This document shows positions 1 to 11,078 of a DNA stretch of 64,000 nt, piece by piece. A model generated the notes under the pieces. It saw only the letters and a list, made by a program, of their open reading frames with translations. It had not been told where the DNA came from and made no database searches. The stretch's first letter is position 1; each line of letters starts with the position of its first letter. This stretch comes from Pseudomonas triticicola. GTDB lineage: Bacteria; Pseudomonadota; Gammaproteobacteria; Pseudomonadales; Pseudomonadaceae. The stretch spans positions 595,001 to 659,000 of the forward strand of contig NZ_JAHSTX010000001.1 in assembly GCF_019145375.1 (NCBI RefSeq), written 5' to 3'. A program made the position numbers and the translations under genes.

Positions 1-51
1 CATGCTTTGTGGTAAAGAGCAGGGTGAGGTCGGCCTTAGCAGCTCGAAATT

Positions 52-128
<77 letters not shown>

Positions 129-158
129 ATTTTGTGTGGGAAACGCCTGTAGAAATAC

Positions 159-234
159 GGGGCCATAGCTCAGCTGGGAGAGCGCCTGCCTTGCACGCAG
201 GAGGTCAGCGGTTCGATCCCGCTTGGCTCCACCA
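159..234 (+). tRNA. tRNA-Ala (TGC anticodon)
   Basis: A 76-nt tRNA with an encoded CCA end and the anticodon TGC at 192-194 in the loop CTTGCAC. It is the second spacer tRNA, 30 nt after tRNA-Ile, giving the standard Ile-Ala order. Confidence 0.98.
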
Positions 235-481
235 CTACTGCTTCTGAAGTTTGAAAGCTTAGAAATGAGCATTCCACCGAGACGGTGATGAATGTTGATT
301 TCTAGTCTTTGACTAGATCGTTCTTTAAAAATTTGGGTATGTGATAGAAAGATAGACTGAACGTTACTTTCACTGGTAACGGATCAGGCTAAGGTAAAAT
401 TTGTGAGTTCTCTTAGTTGAGAAATTCGAATTTTCGGCGAATGTCGTCTTCACAGTATAACCAGATTGCTTGGGGTTATAT
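235..481 (+). other. 16S-23S spacer, 3' part, with boxA-like antitermination signal
   Basis: Non-coding spacer between tRNA-Ala and 23S rRNA. At 321-333 the sequence TTCTTTAAAAATT resembles the rRNA antitermination boxA (consensus TGCTCTTTAACAA). From about 464 the spacer forms the 5' arm of the 23S processing stem. No ORF here is credible. Confidence 0.7.

Positions 482-488
<7 letters not shown>
464..488 (+). other. 5' arm of 23S rRNA processing stem
   Basis: The bases just before and at the 23S start (ATTGCTTGGGGTTATATGG and onward) are complementary to about 3367-3391 after the 23S 3' end (CTTGACCATATAAC and onward). The two arms form the long duplex that RNase III cleaves in rRNA precursors. 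Seen directly as complementarity; the cleavage role is family knowledge. Confidence 0.75.
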
Positions 489-3373
<2,885 letters not shown>

Positions 3374-3530
3374 ATATAACACCCAAGCAATTTGCTGACC
3401 TGAAAAGGCACCAGATTGCGGTGAGTGAAGACGAAACGAACCGAAAGTTCGAAACGCACAAACACCGAAAGCTGTCACATACCCAATTTGCTGAAGCGAG
3501 GCCATCTGGTCGCGAGTCAGTACCCGAATT

Positions 3531-3646
3531 TCTTGACGACCATAGAGCGTTGGAACCACCTGATCCCATCCCGAACTCAGCAGTGAAACGATGCATCGCC
3601 GATGGTAGTGTGGGGTTTCCCCATGTGAGAGTAGGTCATCGTCAAG
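3531..3646 (+). rRNA. 5S ribosomal RNA
   Basis: About 116 nt. It starts at TCTTGACGACCATAGAGCG, has the conserved core GAACTCAGCAGTGAAACGA, and ends with a complementary GTCAAG that closes helix I. It follows 23S by about 157 nt and is followed by a terminator, as expected for the end of an rrn operon. Confidence 0.95.
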
Positions 3647-3656
3647 ATTAAATTCC

Positions 3657-3692
3657 GAAACCCCAATTGCGAAAGCAGTTGGGGTTTTGTTT
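3657..3692 (+). terminator. rrn operon terminator
   Basis: The stem AACCCCAATTGC / GCAGTTGGGGTT with a short GAAA loop is followed by TTGTTTTG. It sits 10 nt after 5S rRNA, so it ends the rRNA operon. Confidence 0.9.
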
Positions 3693-3838
3693 TGCCTGCG
3701 AGAAAGTTTTCAGCCTGCCACCGGGGAAATTCATCCTGAAGTGGATGGCGAGTTTTGGTATGGTGCAGCTCGTTTTTTAACGGACTGATGTCCTGCCCAC
3801 GGATCGGCACTCATTTATGTCAAAGAGTTGCTGTAGAA

Positions 3839-5731
3839 ATGCCTGAACCAATCCCGATCAAGGATCATGAAAAAGAGACGCGGCTGGTCAACAAGCGATT
3901 GATCGCCTGCGCTCTGTTTGTCTTCGCCATCAGCTGCGCTCTGGTGGTGCGCCTGTACATCCTTCAGGTCGTGGAATTCGACTACCACTCGACCATCTCC
4001 GAAAACAATCGCGTCCATGTCCTCCCGATACCGCCAACGCGTGGATTGATCTACGACCGCAACGGTGTGTTGCTCGCCGACAATCGCCCCAGCTACAACC
4101 TGACCATCACCCGTGAGCGTGCCACCGACGTCAACCAAGAATTGGACGAAGTCATCAACTTGCTCCATCTGCCTGCCGAAGATCGCTCGGTATTCGACAA
4201 GGCGATGAAGCAATCCCGGCACCCGTTCACACCGGTCACCCTGTTTTATGAGCTGACGGAAGAGCAGATTGCCGTCCTGGCGGTTAACGAGTTTCGCTTG
4301 CCGGGCATTGATGTCGAGCCGCAGTTTGTCCGGCACTATCCCCTCGGCGCACATTTCGCCCATTCGATCGGTTATGTCGGTCGGATCAATGAAAAAGAAT
4401 CGAAAGCTCTCGACTCCGTGGAGTACCGAGGTACGCAATCCATTGGTAAAACCGGTATCGAGCGTTTTTACGAAGCGCAGTTGCATGGCCATGTCGGTTA
4501 TGAAGAAGTCGAAACCAATGCTCAAGGCCGAGTGCTGCGCGTACTCAAGCACACCGATCCAGTGCCTGGTAAAAACATCGTACTCAGCCTCGACGTGAAG
4601 CTGCAGGAAGCAGCCGAAGCCGCTTTGGGCGACCGTCGTGGTTCAGTGGTAGCTCTCGACCCGTCCACCGGAGAAGTGCTGGCGATGGTCAGCAATCCAA
4701 GCTTCGATCCGAATCTGTTCGTGACTGGCATCAGCTCAAAGGAATATTCAGCGCTGCGGGATTCCATCGATCGGCCATTGTTCAACCGCGTATTGCGTGG
4801 CCTGTACGCCCCAGGCTCGACGATCAAGCCGGAAGTCGCCATTGCTGGTCTGGACGCCGGCGTCGTGACCCCGCAGACCCGCGTATACGATCCCGGCTAC
4901 TACCAATTACCGGACTTCGACCACAAGTATCGCAACTGGAACCACAGCGGTGATGGTTGGGTGGACATGGACGCGGCGATCATGCGCTCCAACGACACCT
5001 ACTTCTATGATCTGGCGCACAAGCTTGGCATTGATCGTCTGCACGACTACATGGCGATGTTCGGCCTTGGAGAAAAAGTCTCGCTGGACATGTTTGAAGA
5101 GTCGCCCGGTCTGATGCCGTCGCAAGCGTGGAAACGCGCTACACGGCGGCAGGCCTGGTATCCCGGTGAAACCGTTATTCTGGGCATCGGCCAAGGATAC
5201 ATGCAGGTCACACCGCTGCAATTGGCCCAAGCCACTGCACTGATTGCCAACAAAGGGATATGGAATCGACCGCATCTGGCCAAGTCGGTCGACGGTGTAG
5301 CGCCGGTTGACGAGCACCCGATGCCGAACATTCTGCTCAAGGACCCGCGCGATTGGGAGCAGGTCAACCACGGTATGCAGATGGTCATGCACGATGCTCG
5401 AGGCATCGCACGAGCGGCGGCTGCGGGGGCGCAATACCGCATCGCTGGCAAGAGTGGTACGGCGCAAGTGGTGGCGATCAAGCAGGGTGAGCGCTACAAC
5501 CGTGAGAAAACCCTCGAGCGCCACCGTGACAACGCCCTGTTTGTAGGATTTGCACCGGCCGAGCATCCGAAGATCGCCATCTCGGTAATGATCGAAAACG
5601 GCGAGGCGGGTGGTCGTGTTGCCGGTCCAGTAGTGCGGCAGATCATGGACGCCTGGTTACTCGATCAGGATGGCCACCTCAAGCCGCAATACGCAGCGCC
5701 GAGCAAAGCCCCGGGCGATCCTCACGTCTGA
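3839..5731 (+). CDS. mrdA: Peptidoglycan D,D-transpeptidase, penicillin-binding protein 2 (paralogue)
   Basis: A class B PBP of 630 aa that cross-links peptidoglycan during cell elongation. A short cytoplasmic N-terminus is followed by one membrane segment (about residues 19-41), a PBP dimerisation domain, and the transpeptidase domain. Catalytic motifs are present: STIK with Ser327, SND at 384-386 and KSGT at 538-541. I chose the ATG at 3839 because the family begins with a sequence like MPEPIPIKDHEKE. An in-frame ATG at 3755 would add 28 unlike residues, and neither start has a strong ribosome site. It stands alone beside the rRNA operon and is not next to rodA, so it is probably the second PBP2 copy that many fluorescent pseudomonads carry (inference). 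Confidence 0.93.
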   Translation: MPEPIPIKDHEKETRLVNKRLIACALFVFAISCALVVRLYILQVVEFDYHSTISENNRVHVLPIPPTRGLIYDRNGVLLADNRPSYNLTITRERATDVNQELDEVINLLHLPAEDRSVFDKAMKQSRHPFTPVTLFYELTEEQIAVLAVNEFRLPGIDVEPQFVRHYPLGAHFAHSIGYVGRINEKESKALDSVEYRGTQSIGKTGIERFYEAQLHGHVGYEEVETNAQGRVLRVLKHTDPVPGKNIVLSLDVKLQEAAEAALGDRRGSVVALDPSTGEVLAMVSNPSFDPNLFVTGISSKEYSALRDSIDRPLFNRVLRGLYAPGSTIKPEVAIAGLDAGVVTPQTRVYDPGYYQLPDFDHKYRNWNHSGDGWVDMDAAIMRSNDTYFYDLAHKLGIDRLHDYMAMFGLGEKVSLDMFEESPGLMPSQAWKRATRRQAWYPGETVILGIGQGYMQVTPLQLAQATALIANKGIWNRPHLAKSVDGVAPVDEHPMPNILLKDPRDWEQVNHGMQMVMHDARGIARAAAAGAQYRIAGKSGTAQVVAIKQGERYNREKTLERHRDNALFVGFAPAEHPKIAISVMIENGEAGGRVAGPVVRQIMDAWLLDQDGHLKPQYAAPSKAPGDPHV

Positions 5732-5748
5732 GGCGTAACGGTTCACAG

Positions 5749-5774
5749 CACAGGCTCCGTAAGCGGAGCCTGTG
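5749..5774. terminator. Hairpin between convergent genes
   Basis: A perfect 11-bp stem, CACAGGCTCCG / CGGAGCCTGTG, with the loop TAAG. It sits exactly between the stop of the PBP2 gene and the stop of the LprI-like gene. It lacks a clear U tract on either strand, so it may be a weak bidirectional terminator or an RNA-stabilising structure. Confidence 0.55.
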
Positions 5775-5775
5775 A

Positions 5776-6180
5776 TTACGCACCGGGTACCGGGCAACTC
5801 ATATCACCTTCCTCACATTTCAAATACTGCTTGAGGGTTTCTACTCTGGCCTTGGTTACGGCTGTGAGACAACTACTGTAAACCAATGGATAAACACTCC
5901 CGCCCGCCACCCCGGATGCCGAAAACTTGCACTCGGCATCCCGGAAGCTGACCCACGCCCGCTGCGCGTTGACCAACAGCTTCTTTCCGTCCGGGTTGTC
6001 CTTGAGACGCCCGGTGATCTGCTGATAGAGCGTATTCAACTCCTTGTCTGCCGCTTTGAAGGCTTGCCCCGCGCATTGATTCATCGTCGCCTGATCGCTG
6101 GCGTTGGCGCAATCAACGGCGGCGTGGGCGAAAGGGGCAAACATAAAGGGCACAAGGGCCAGAAGCACACGCACTGACAT
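5776..6180 (-). CDS. LprI-like (DUF1311) secreted protein
   Basis: A 134-aa protein. A signal peptide (MSVRVLLALVPFMFAPFAHA) is followed by a small domain with six cysteines (first DCANA at residue 24), typical of the LprI/DUF1311 family named after a mycobacterial lysozyme inhibitor. The family core 'C..A....QxxMNxCA', the central 'AQRAWVSFRDAEC' and a C-terminal CEEGDMSC are visible. It is probably periplasmic with three disulphides. The ATG at 6180 is preferred because it directly precedes the signal peptide; longer readings add unlike sequence. It lies 40 nt downstream of the ADP-ribosylglycohydrolase gene and may share its transcript. Lysozyme inhibition is a family association, not proven here. 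Confidence 0.85.
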   Translation of the reverse strand: MSVRVLLALVPFMFAPFAHAAVDCANASDQATMNQCAGQAFKAADKELNTLYQQITGRLKDNPDGKKLLVNAQRAWVSFRDAECKFSASGVAGGSVYPLVYSSCLTAVTKARVETLKQYLKCEEGDMSCPVPGA

Positions 6181-6220
6181 AAGGTTCTCGCTATCTCGAG
6201 TGGAAAGAGTGTATCGATTG

Positions 6221-7135
6221 TTATGTACGTAGCCGGGAGGCCTCAAGCAAGCGATCCGCAGTGGCGGTGATTTCCTCGCCTTCATGCAACTGCTCCAGCC
6301 AGTGCTCGGGGATCGCCCGAGCGCTGTAGTAAGCACCTGCCAACTGACCCACGATAGCAGCCGTTGTATCCGCATCATCACCGAGATTGGCTGCTTTCAA
6401 CACCGCTTCGGCGAATGTCTGCGTATGGTGAAAGCACCACAAAGCGGCTTCCAGCGATTGGACGCTATAGCCACTGCCTTTTATTTCAGTTTCCGCTTTG
6501 TGAAGGTACTCACCCTGAGCAATCGCAACCACCTTGGGCTGGGAAAGCTTGAGCAGTGGCGCCCGGCGAAGCTGTGTTTTCTCCGCACCCTCAAGCGCTC
6601 GTGCGATCAGATCAGCCAGCAATAGGCAGCACTCGATTGCCTCCGGCGCCGCATGGGTTGTGCGCGAACTGTCGGCAGCGTGGATCTGGATCTGTCGAGC
6701 GTCCGGAAAATAAAAGAGCACGACTGGTGCCAACCGCATCAGCGACCCATTACCAGCAGTCAACGGATCAGTCGACCCTGCGAAAGGCTCTCCGGTTCGC
6801 TGATACTGTTCCAGCGCCTGGCTGACGGTCATGCCGATGTCGAAACATTCTCCAGTGGAGCTCAGGTATCCCCATTTCCACCAGTTGAGATAGCGGCCCA
6901 TCTGGTCAGCCGCATCGAAGCCGTTTTTGCTCAGCAGGCTCTCGGCCAGACAGAGTGCCATTGAGGTGTCGTCCGTCCATTGCCCAGGTTTGAGCTGGAA
7001 TGGACCACCGCCAACCATATCGCTCAGTGGCTGGAATGATCCTCGCGGTTGGAACTCCACCGTTGTGCCGACCGCATCGCCGCAAGCCAGGCCGAGGAGG
7101 GCGCCGCGATACCGATCGGCGAGAGAAGGCTGCAT
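6221..7135 (-). CDS. ADP-ribosylglycohydrolase family protein
   Basis: A 304-aa member of the DraG/ARH family (PF03747), enzymes that hydrolyse ADP-ribose from proteins or other acceptors using two divalent metals. The metal ligands are visible: GLACGDAVG near residue 20, WTDDTSM at 53-59 and GDDADTTAAIVG from 252, which bind Mg or Mn in this fold. The ATG at 7135 has AAGGA about 7 nt upstream, whereas an upstream in-frame start at 7168 has none. No ADP-ribosyltransferase or nitrogenase gene is nearby, so the substrate cannot be read from context. It is divergent from the SRPBCC gene and lies upstream of the LprI-like gene. Confidence 0.9.
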   Translation of the reverse strand: MQPSLADRYRGALLGLACGDAVGTTVEFQPRGSFQPLSDMVGGGPFQLKPGQWTDDTSMALCLAESLLSKNGFDAADQMGRYLNWWKWGYLSSTGECFDIGMTVSQALEQYQRTGEPFAGSTDPLTAGNGSLMRLAPVVLFYFPDARQIQIHAADSSRTTHAAPEAIECCLLLADLIARALEGAEKTQLRRAPLLKLSQPKVVAIAQGEYLHKAETEIKGSGYSVQSLEAALWCFHHTQTFAEAVLKAANLGDDADTTAAIVGQLAGAYYSARAIPEHWLEQLHEGEEITATADRLLEASRLRT

Positions 7136-7311
7136 GATTCGTCCTTGTTTCTGCGGATTCGCTGGCAAGATAACAGGTCAGACGGGGCTGATTACAGAGC
7201 GGAATCTACGGCAGGATGTGTCCGCTCGAATCGATGCCTGCAGCGCCTGGATACAACTTCGCATTGGACATGTGGTCATACAAGCCTAGTGTTCAGAACA
7301 GGAGGTGACGT

Positions 7312-7800
7312 ATGAAACCAGTACCTAACAGTTTCGAACGCAAGATCACGCTCAAGGCGTCGCGTTCCCATGTCTGGCGTGCATTGGTCGATGCAGAGGC
7401 GTTTGGCCAGTGGTTTGGCGTGGCGCTCGAGGGCCGACGTTTCATTGCCGGCGAGTGGACGCAGGGCCAGGTCACGTACCCCGGTTATGAACACGTATTG
7501 TGGAATGTGCTGATCGAGCGGGTCGAGCCGCAGCAGTTGTTTTCTTTCCGCTGGCACCCGTATGCGGTCAACCCGAAGATCGACTACTCACAAGAGCCGA
7601 CCACGCTGGTCAAATTCGAATTGCAGGACTTCGAGGACGGCACTCTGCTTAAGGTCTCTGAATCCGGCTTCGCGCACATCCCTGATATCCGTCAGAAAGA
7701 GGCGTATTACATGGACAGCCGCGGCTGGGAGGAGCAGTTGAGCAGGCTTGAACAGTTTCTCGCCGAAAGCGCCAAGGCTCGTGAAAGCGGCGGTGCCTGA
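7312..7800 (+). CDS. SRPBCC/AHSA1-family protein
   Basis: A 162-aa protein with an Activator-of-Hsp90-like START fold (SRPBCC superfamily). The hallmark N-terminal 'ITLKASRSHVWRALVDAEAF' type sequence and a C-terminal helix 'RGWEEQLSRLEQFL' are visible. Members bind hydrophobic ligands or act in stress responses; the ligand is unknown. The ribosome site AGGAGGTGACGT just before the ATG is near-ideal, which suggests strong translation. Automated annotations sometimes give relatives a vanillate demethylase label, which I see no reason to adopt. Confidence 0.85.
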   Translation: MKPVPNSFERKITLKASRSHVWRALVDAEAFGQWFGVALEGRRFIAGEWTQGQVTYPGYEHVLWNVLIERVEPQQLFSFRWHPYAVNPKIDYSQEPTTLVKFELQDFEDGTLLKVSESGFAHIPDIRQKEAYYMDSRGWEEQLSRLEQFLAESAKARESGGA

Positions 7801-7826
7801 CGGGCCTAAGGGTTTTCGGAAGTGTT

Positions 7827-7846
7827 TGTATGGCGAATGTCTTACA
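7827..7846 (+). promoter_or_regulatory. GacA-type upstream activating sequence (UAS-like)
   Basis: The sequence TGTATG-N8-CTTACA. Read on the other strand it is TGTAAG, then ACATTCGC, then CATACA, close to the TGTAAG-N6-CTTACA element found in front of rsmX, rsmY and rsmZ. It is centred about 66 nt before the inferred sRNA start, the expected distance. It departs from the consensus in spacing (8 rather than 6) and one arm position. Confidence 0.6.
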
Positions 7847-7902
7847 CGCGTTAGTAGCTTTTACGACTATTGCTGATTGGATCCACTGGGTAATCTACAC
7901 AC

Positions 7903-8019
7903 ATCAACTGAGACACAGGGAGTGTTTCAGGATCATGGATGATCGACCATTGCAAGGATCGCTGCCGACAGGGAGTCGATAATGGTCTTGGGAAAAACCC
8001 GCTTCGGCGGGTTTTTTTT
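7903..8019 (+). ncRNA. rsmX: RsmX-like small regulatory RNA (sequesters RsmA/RsmE)
   Basis: A short non-coding transcript of about 117 nt with six GGA motifs (7919, 7930, 7937, 7956, 7972 and 7991). Three sit in hairpin loops, as RsmA/CsrA prefers. A 9-bp stem at 7908-7916/7922-7930 has the loop AGGGA. The stem GATCA/TGATC at 7931-7944 has the loop TGGA. The stem CGAC/GTCG at 7966-7978 has the loop AGGGA. GACCATT at 7945-7951 pairs with AATGGTC at 7981-7987 around the third hairpin. A strong terminator ends it. The start is inferred from a TAATCT -10-like element at 7891-7896. With the GacA-type element upstream, this fits the Gac/Rsm sRNAs of P. fluorescens, about 119 nt for RsmX as I recall. 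RsmX rather than RsmY or RsmZ is the less certain part. Confidence 0.8.
7993..8019 (+). terminator. Rho-independent terminator of the RsmX-like sRNA
   Basis: AAAAACCCGC TTCG GCGGGTTTTTTTT: a tetraloop hairpin followed by eight T residues. It forms the 3' end of the small RNA. Confidence 0.92.
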
Positions 8020-8028
8020 CGCCTGGAT

Positions 8029-8100
8029 GTAGGAGCCGCCAAAGGCTGCGATCTTTTGGTCCTGCTTTTGAAAGCCAAGTCAAAAAGATCACAGCCTGGG
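8029..8100. repeat. Inverted intergenic repeat, 'GTAGGAGC...GCTGCGATCTTTT' family
   Basis: GTAGGAGCCGCCAAAGGCTG and GCGATCTTTT are followed after a short loop by the near-complement AAAAAGATCACAGCC. The same element recurs at 15407-15492. It separates the sRNA terminator from the acnA 3' end and could fold into a long hairpin in the acnA mRNA. Confidence 0.8.
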
Positions 8101-8114
8101 CGAATGTCACCCCG

Positions 8115-10856
8115 TCACGAAGCAATCAACTGCCGCAACACATAATGCAGAATCCCGCCGGATTTGAAGTATTCGACCTCATTCAGCGTATCAATCCGGC
8201 ACAAGACTTCGATTCTCTCCTGACGCCCATCCTCGCGAGTGATAACCAGCGGCAGGTTCATCCGCGGCCTCAGCTCGACGCCGGTCAATCCCAGAATTTC
8301 AAACGTCTCTTTGCCGGTCAGATTGAGACTCTTGCGGTTTTGATCAAGCTTGAACTGCAACGGCAGCACACCCATGCCGACCAGATTCGAGCGGTGAATA
8401 CGTTCGAAACTCTCCGCAATCACGGCTTTGACGCCCAGCAGATTGGTGCCTTTCGCCGCCCAGTCACGGCTCGATCCGGTGCCGTACTCCTGACCGGCAA
8501 TCACCACCAACGGCGTCCCCGAAGCCTGATATTTCATCGCTGCGTCATAGATCGCCATTTTTTCCCCGGTGGGGATGTAAATCGTGTTGCCACCTTCCTC
8601 GCCGCCAAGCATTTCGTTGCGAATACGGATGTTGGCAAACGTGCCGCGCATCATCACTTCATGATTGCCACGACGGGAACCGTAGGAGTTGAAGTCGCGC
8701 GGCTCGACGCCTTTTTCCTGCAGGTATCGCCCGGCCGGGCTGTCGATCTTGATGTTGCCGGCGGGGGAGATGTGGTCTGTGGTCACTGAATCGCCGAGCA
8801 AGGCCAAAACCCGCGCACCTTTGACGTCTTTGACTTCCGGCAGCGGGCCGGAAATGTCGTCGAAGAAAGGTGGATGCTGAATGTAGGTCGAATCGTCCTG
8901 CCACACGTAAGTCGCCGCTTGCGGCACCTCGATGGCCTGCCATTGCTCATCACCGGCAAACACTTCGGCGTATTCCTTGTGGAACATCGCCGTATTGACC
9001 TGATTCACCGCTTCAGCGATTTCCCGGCTGGTCGGCCAGATATCTCGCAGGTACACCGGATTGCCCTGCTGATCCTCGCCCAGCGGTTCGCTGCTGATAT
9101 CGGTGCGCACACTGCCAGCCAAAGCGTACGCGACGACCAGAGGAGGCGAGGCCAGCCAGTTGGTTTTCACCAGTGGGTGCACACGGCCTTCGAAATTGCG
9201 GTTGCCGGACAGGACTGATGCGACGGTCAGATCGGCTTTCTGAATGGCTTTCTCGATCGGCTCCGGCAGTGGCCCGGAGTTGCCGATGCAGGTGGTGCAA
9301 CCGTAGCCGACCAACGAAAACCCGAGCTGATCAAGGTACTGTGTCAGTCCGGCAGCCTTGTAATAATCGGTGACGACTTTCGAACCCGGCGCCAATGAAC
9401 TCTTCACCCAAGGTTTGCGCGTCAGGCCTTTCTCTACAGCTTTCTTCGCCAGCAACCCGGCCGCCATCATCACGCTCGGGTTGGAAGTGTTGGTGCAGGA
9501 AGTGATCGCGGCGATGACCACGGCACCGTTTTTCAGGCGATAGGTCTTGCCCTCGTATTCGTAGTCCGCTTCACCGACCAGATCGGCGTTGCCCACCGCC
9601 ACGCCGCCACCGCCCTCGCTTTCCAGGCGTCCTTCTTCCTTGCTGGTCGGTTTGAATTGCAGGTCGATGAAATCACTGAAGGCCTGCGCGACGTTCGGCA
9701 GCGAGACGCGATCCTGCGGCCGTTTCGGTCCGGCCAGACTGGCTTCGACGCTGCCCATGTCCAAGGCCAGGCTGTCGGTGAACACCGGCTCCTGGCCCGG
9801 CAAACGCCACAGGCCTTGAGCCTTGGTGTAGGCCTCGACCAGCTTCACCACTTCCGGCGGCCGGCCGGACAAGCGCAGGTATTCCAGCGTGACATCGTCG
9901 ACCGGGAAGAAGCCGCATGTCGCACCGTATTCCGGGGCCATATTGGCGATGGTCGCGCGGTCGGCCAGTGGCAGGTCGGCGAGACCGTCGCCATAGAATT
10001 CGACGAATTTGCCGACCACGCCTTTCTTGCGCAGCATCTGCGTCACGGTCAGCACCAGATCGGTCGCGGTGATGCCTTCCTTGAGCTTGCCGGTGAGTTT
10101 GAAGCCGATCACTTCCGGGATCAGCATCGACACCGGTTGCCCGAGCATCGCCGCTTCCGCTTCGATCCCGCCAACGCCCCAGCCGAGTACGCCGAGACCG
10201 TTGATCATGGTGGTGTGGGAGTCGGTGCCGACCAAGGTGTCGGGGAAGGCGTAGGTGCGGCCATCCTCGTCTTTGGTCCAAACGGTGCGGCCGAGATATT
10301 CAAGGTTGACCTGGTGGCAGATGCCGGTGCCCGGCGGGACCACGCTGAAGTTATCGAACGCACTCTGGCCCCAGCGCAGGAAGGCATAGCGCTCGCCGTT
10401 GCGTTGCATTTCGATGTCGACGTTCTGTTCAAACGCACTGGCGCTGGCAAACTTGTCGACCATCACCGAGTGGTCGATCACCAGATCCACCGGCGACAAC
10501 GGATTGATCCGCTGCGGATCACCGCCGGCCTTGGCCATCGCCGCACGCATGGCGGCGAGGTCGACCACGGCGGGCACACCGGTAAAATCCTGCATCAATA
10601 CGCGGGCAGGGCGGTACTGGATTTCGCGATCGGAGCGGCGCTCCTTAAGCCAGGCGGCGATGGCCTTGAGGTCAGCGCCGGTGACAGTTTTTTCGTCTTC
10701 CCAGCGCAGCAGATTTTCCAGCAGGACCTTCAATGACATCGGCAGCTTGTCGAGATCGCCCAGGCTTTTGGCGGCTTCCGGCAGGCTGAAATAGTGGTAG
10801 GTCGTGGCGTCGATTTGTAGGGTTTTCAGTGACTTCAGACTATCGAGGGACGGCAT
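8115..10856 (-). CDS. acnA: Aconitate hydratase A
   Basis: A 913-aa enzyme that interconverts citrate and isocitrate in the TCA cycle using a [4Fe-4S] cluster. Cluster ligands are Cys454 (in SCTNTSNP), Cys520 and Cys523 (in [12 protein letters not shown]), spaced exactly as in E. coli AcnA. The swivelling C-terminal domain carries [14 protein letters not shown] and [16 protein letters not shown], with the substrate-binding SRD. The ATG at 10856 is used because AAGGAG lies 8 nt upstream; a GTG three codons earlier overlaps that site. It is divergent from rlmM. AcnA enzymes are often stationary-phase or stress induced, but no such signal is evident here. Confidence 0.97.
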   Translation of the reverse strand: MPSLDSLKSLKTLQIDATTYHYFSLPEAAKSLGDLDKLPMSLKVLLENLLRWEDEKTVTGADLKAIAAWLKERRSDREIQYRPARVLMQDFTGVPAVVDLAAMRAAMAKAGGDPQRINPLSPVDLVIDHSVMVDKFASASAFEQNVDIEMQRNGERYAFLRWGQSAFDNFSVVPPGTGICHQVNLEYLGRTVWTKDEDGRTYAFPDTLVGTDSHTTMINGLGVLGWGVGGIEAEAAMLGQPVSMLIPEVIGFKLTGKLKEGITATDLVLTVTQMLRKKGVVGKFVEFYGDGLADLPLADRATIANMAPEYGATCGFFPVDDVTLEYLRLSGRPPEVVKLVEAYTKAQGLWRLPGQEPVFTDSLALDMGSVEASLAGPKRPQDRVSLPNVAQAFSDFIDLQFKPTSKEEGRLESEGGGGVAVGNADLVGEADYEYEGKTYRLKNGAVVIAAITSCTNTSNPSVMMAAGLLAKKAVEKGLTRKPWVKSSLAPGSKVVTDYYKAAGLTQYLDQLGFSLVGYGCTTCIGNSGPLPEPIEKAIQKADLTVASVLSGNRNFEGRVHPLVKTNWLASPPLVVAYALAGSVRTDISSEPLGEDQQGNPVYLRDIWPTSREIAEAVNQVNTAMFHKEYAEVFAGDEQWQAIEVPQAATYVWQDDSTYIQHPPFFDDISGPLPEVKDVKGARVLALLGDSVTTDHISPAGNIKIDSPAGRYLQEKGVEPRDFNSYGSRRGNHEVMMRGTFANIRIRNEMLGGEEGGNTIYIPTGEKMAIYDAAMKYQASGTPLVVIAGQEYGTGSSRDWAAKGTNLLGVKAVIAESFERIHRSNLVGMGVLPLQFKLDQNRKSLNLTGKETFEILGLTGVELRPRMNLPLVITREDGRQERIEVLCRIDTLNEVEYFKSGGILHYVLRQLIAS

Positions 10857-11078
10857 TACGATCACTCCTTTGAGTCCGCACGGCTACGGACTGAGGGGAC
10901 GGGCAGAGCATTAAACCTAGCCCTGTTTTGAGTAGCTGGCTAATAACTGGACTCTATGGACGGAACCAAGGTTCCGACTTCAGCTATCATGCGCCGGTTT
11001 TCGTGACAGGCATTGCGGCAACGCAAGGCTTGAGCATCGCGCAGCGGCCGAATGATCGACCGCTGCCCAGGAGTAAGA

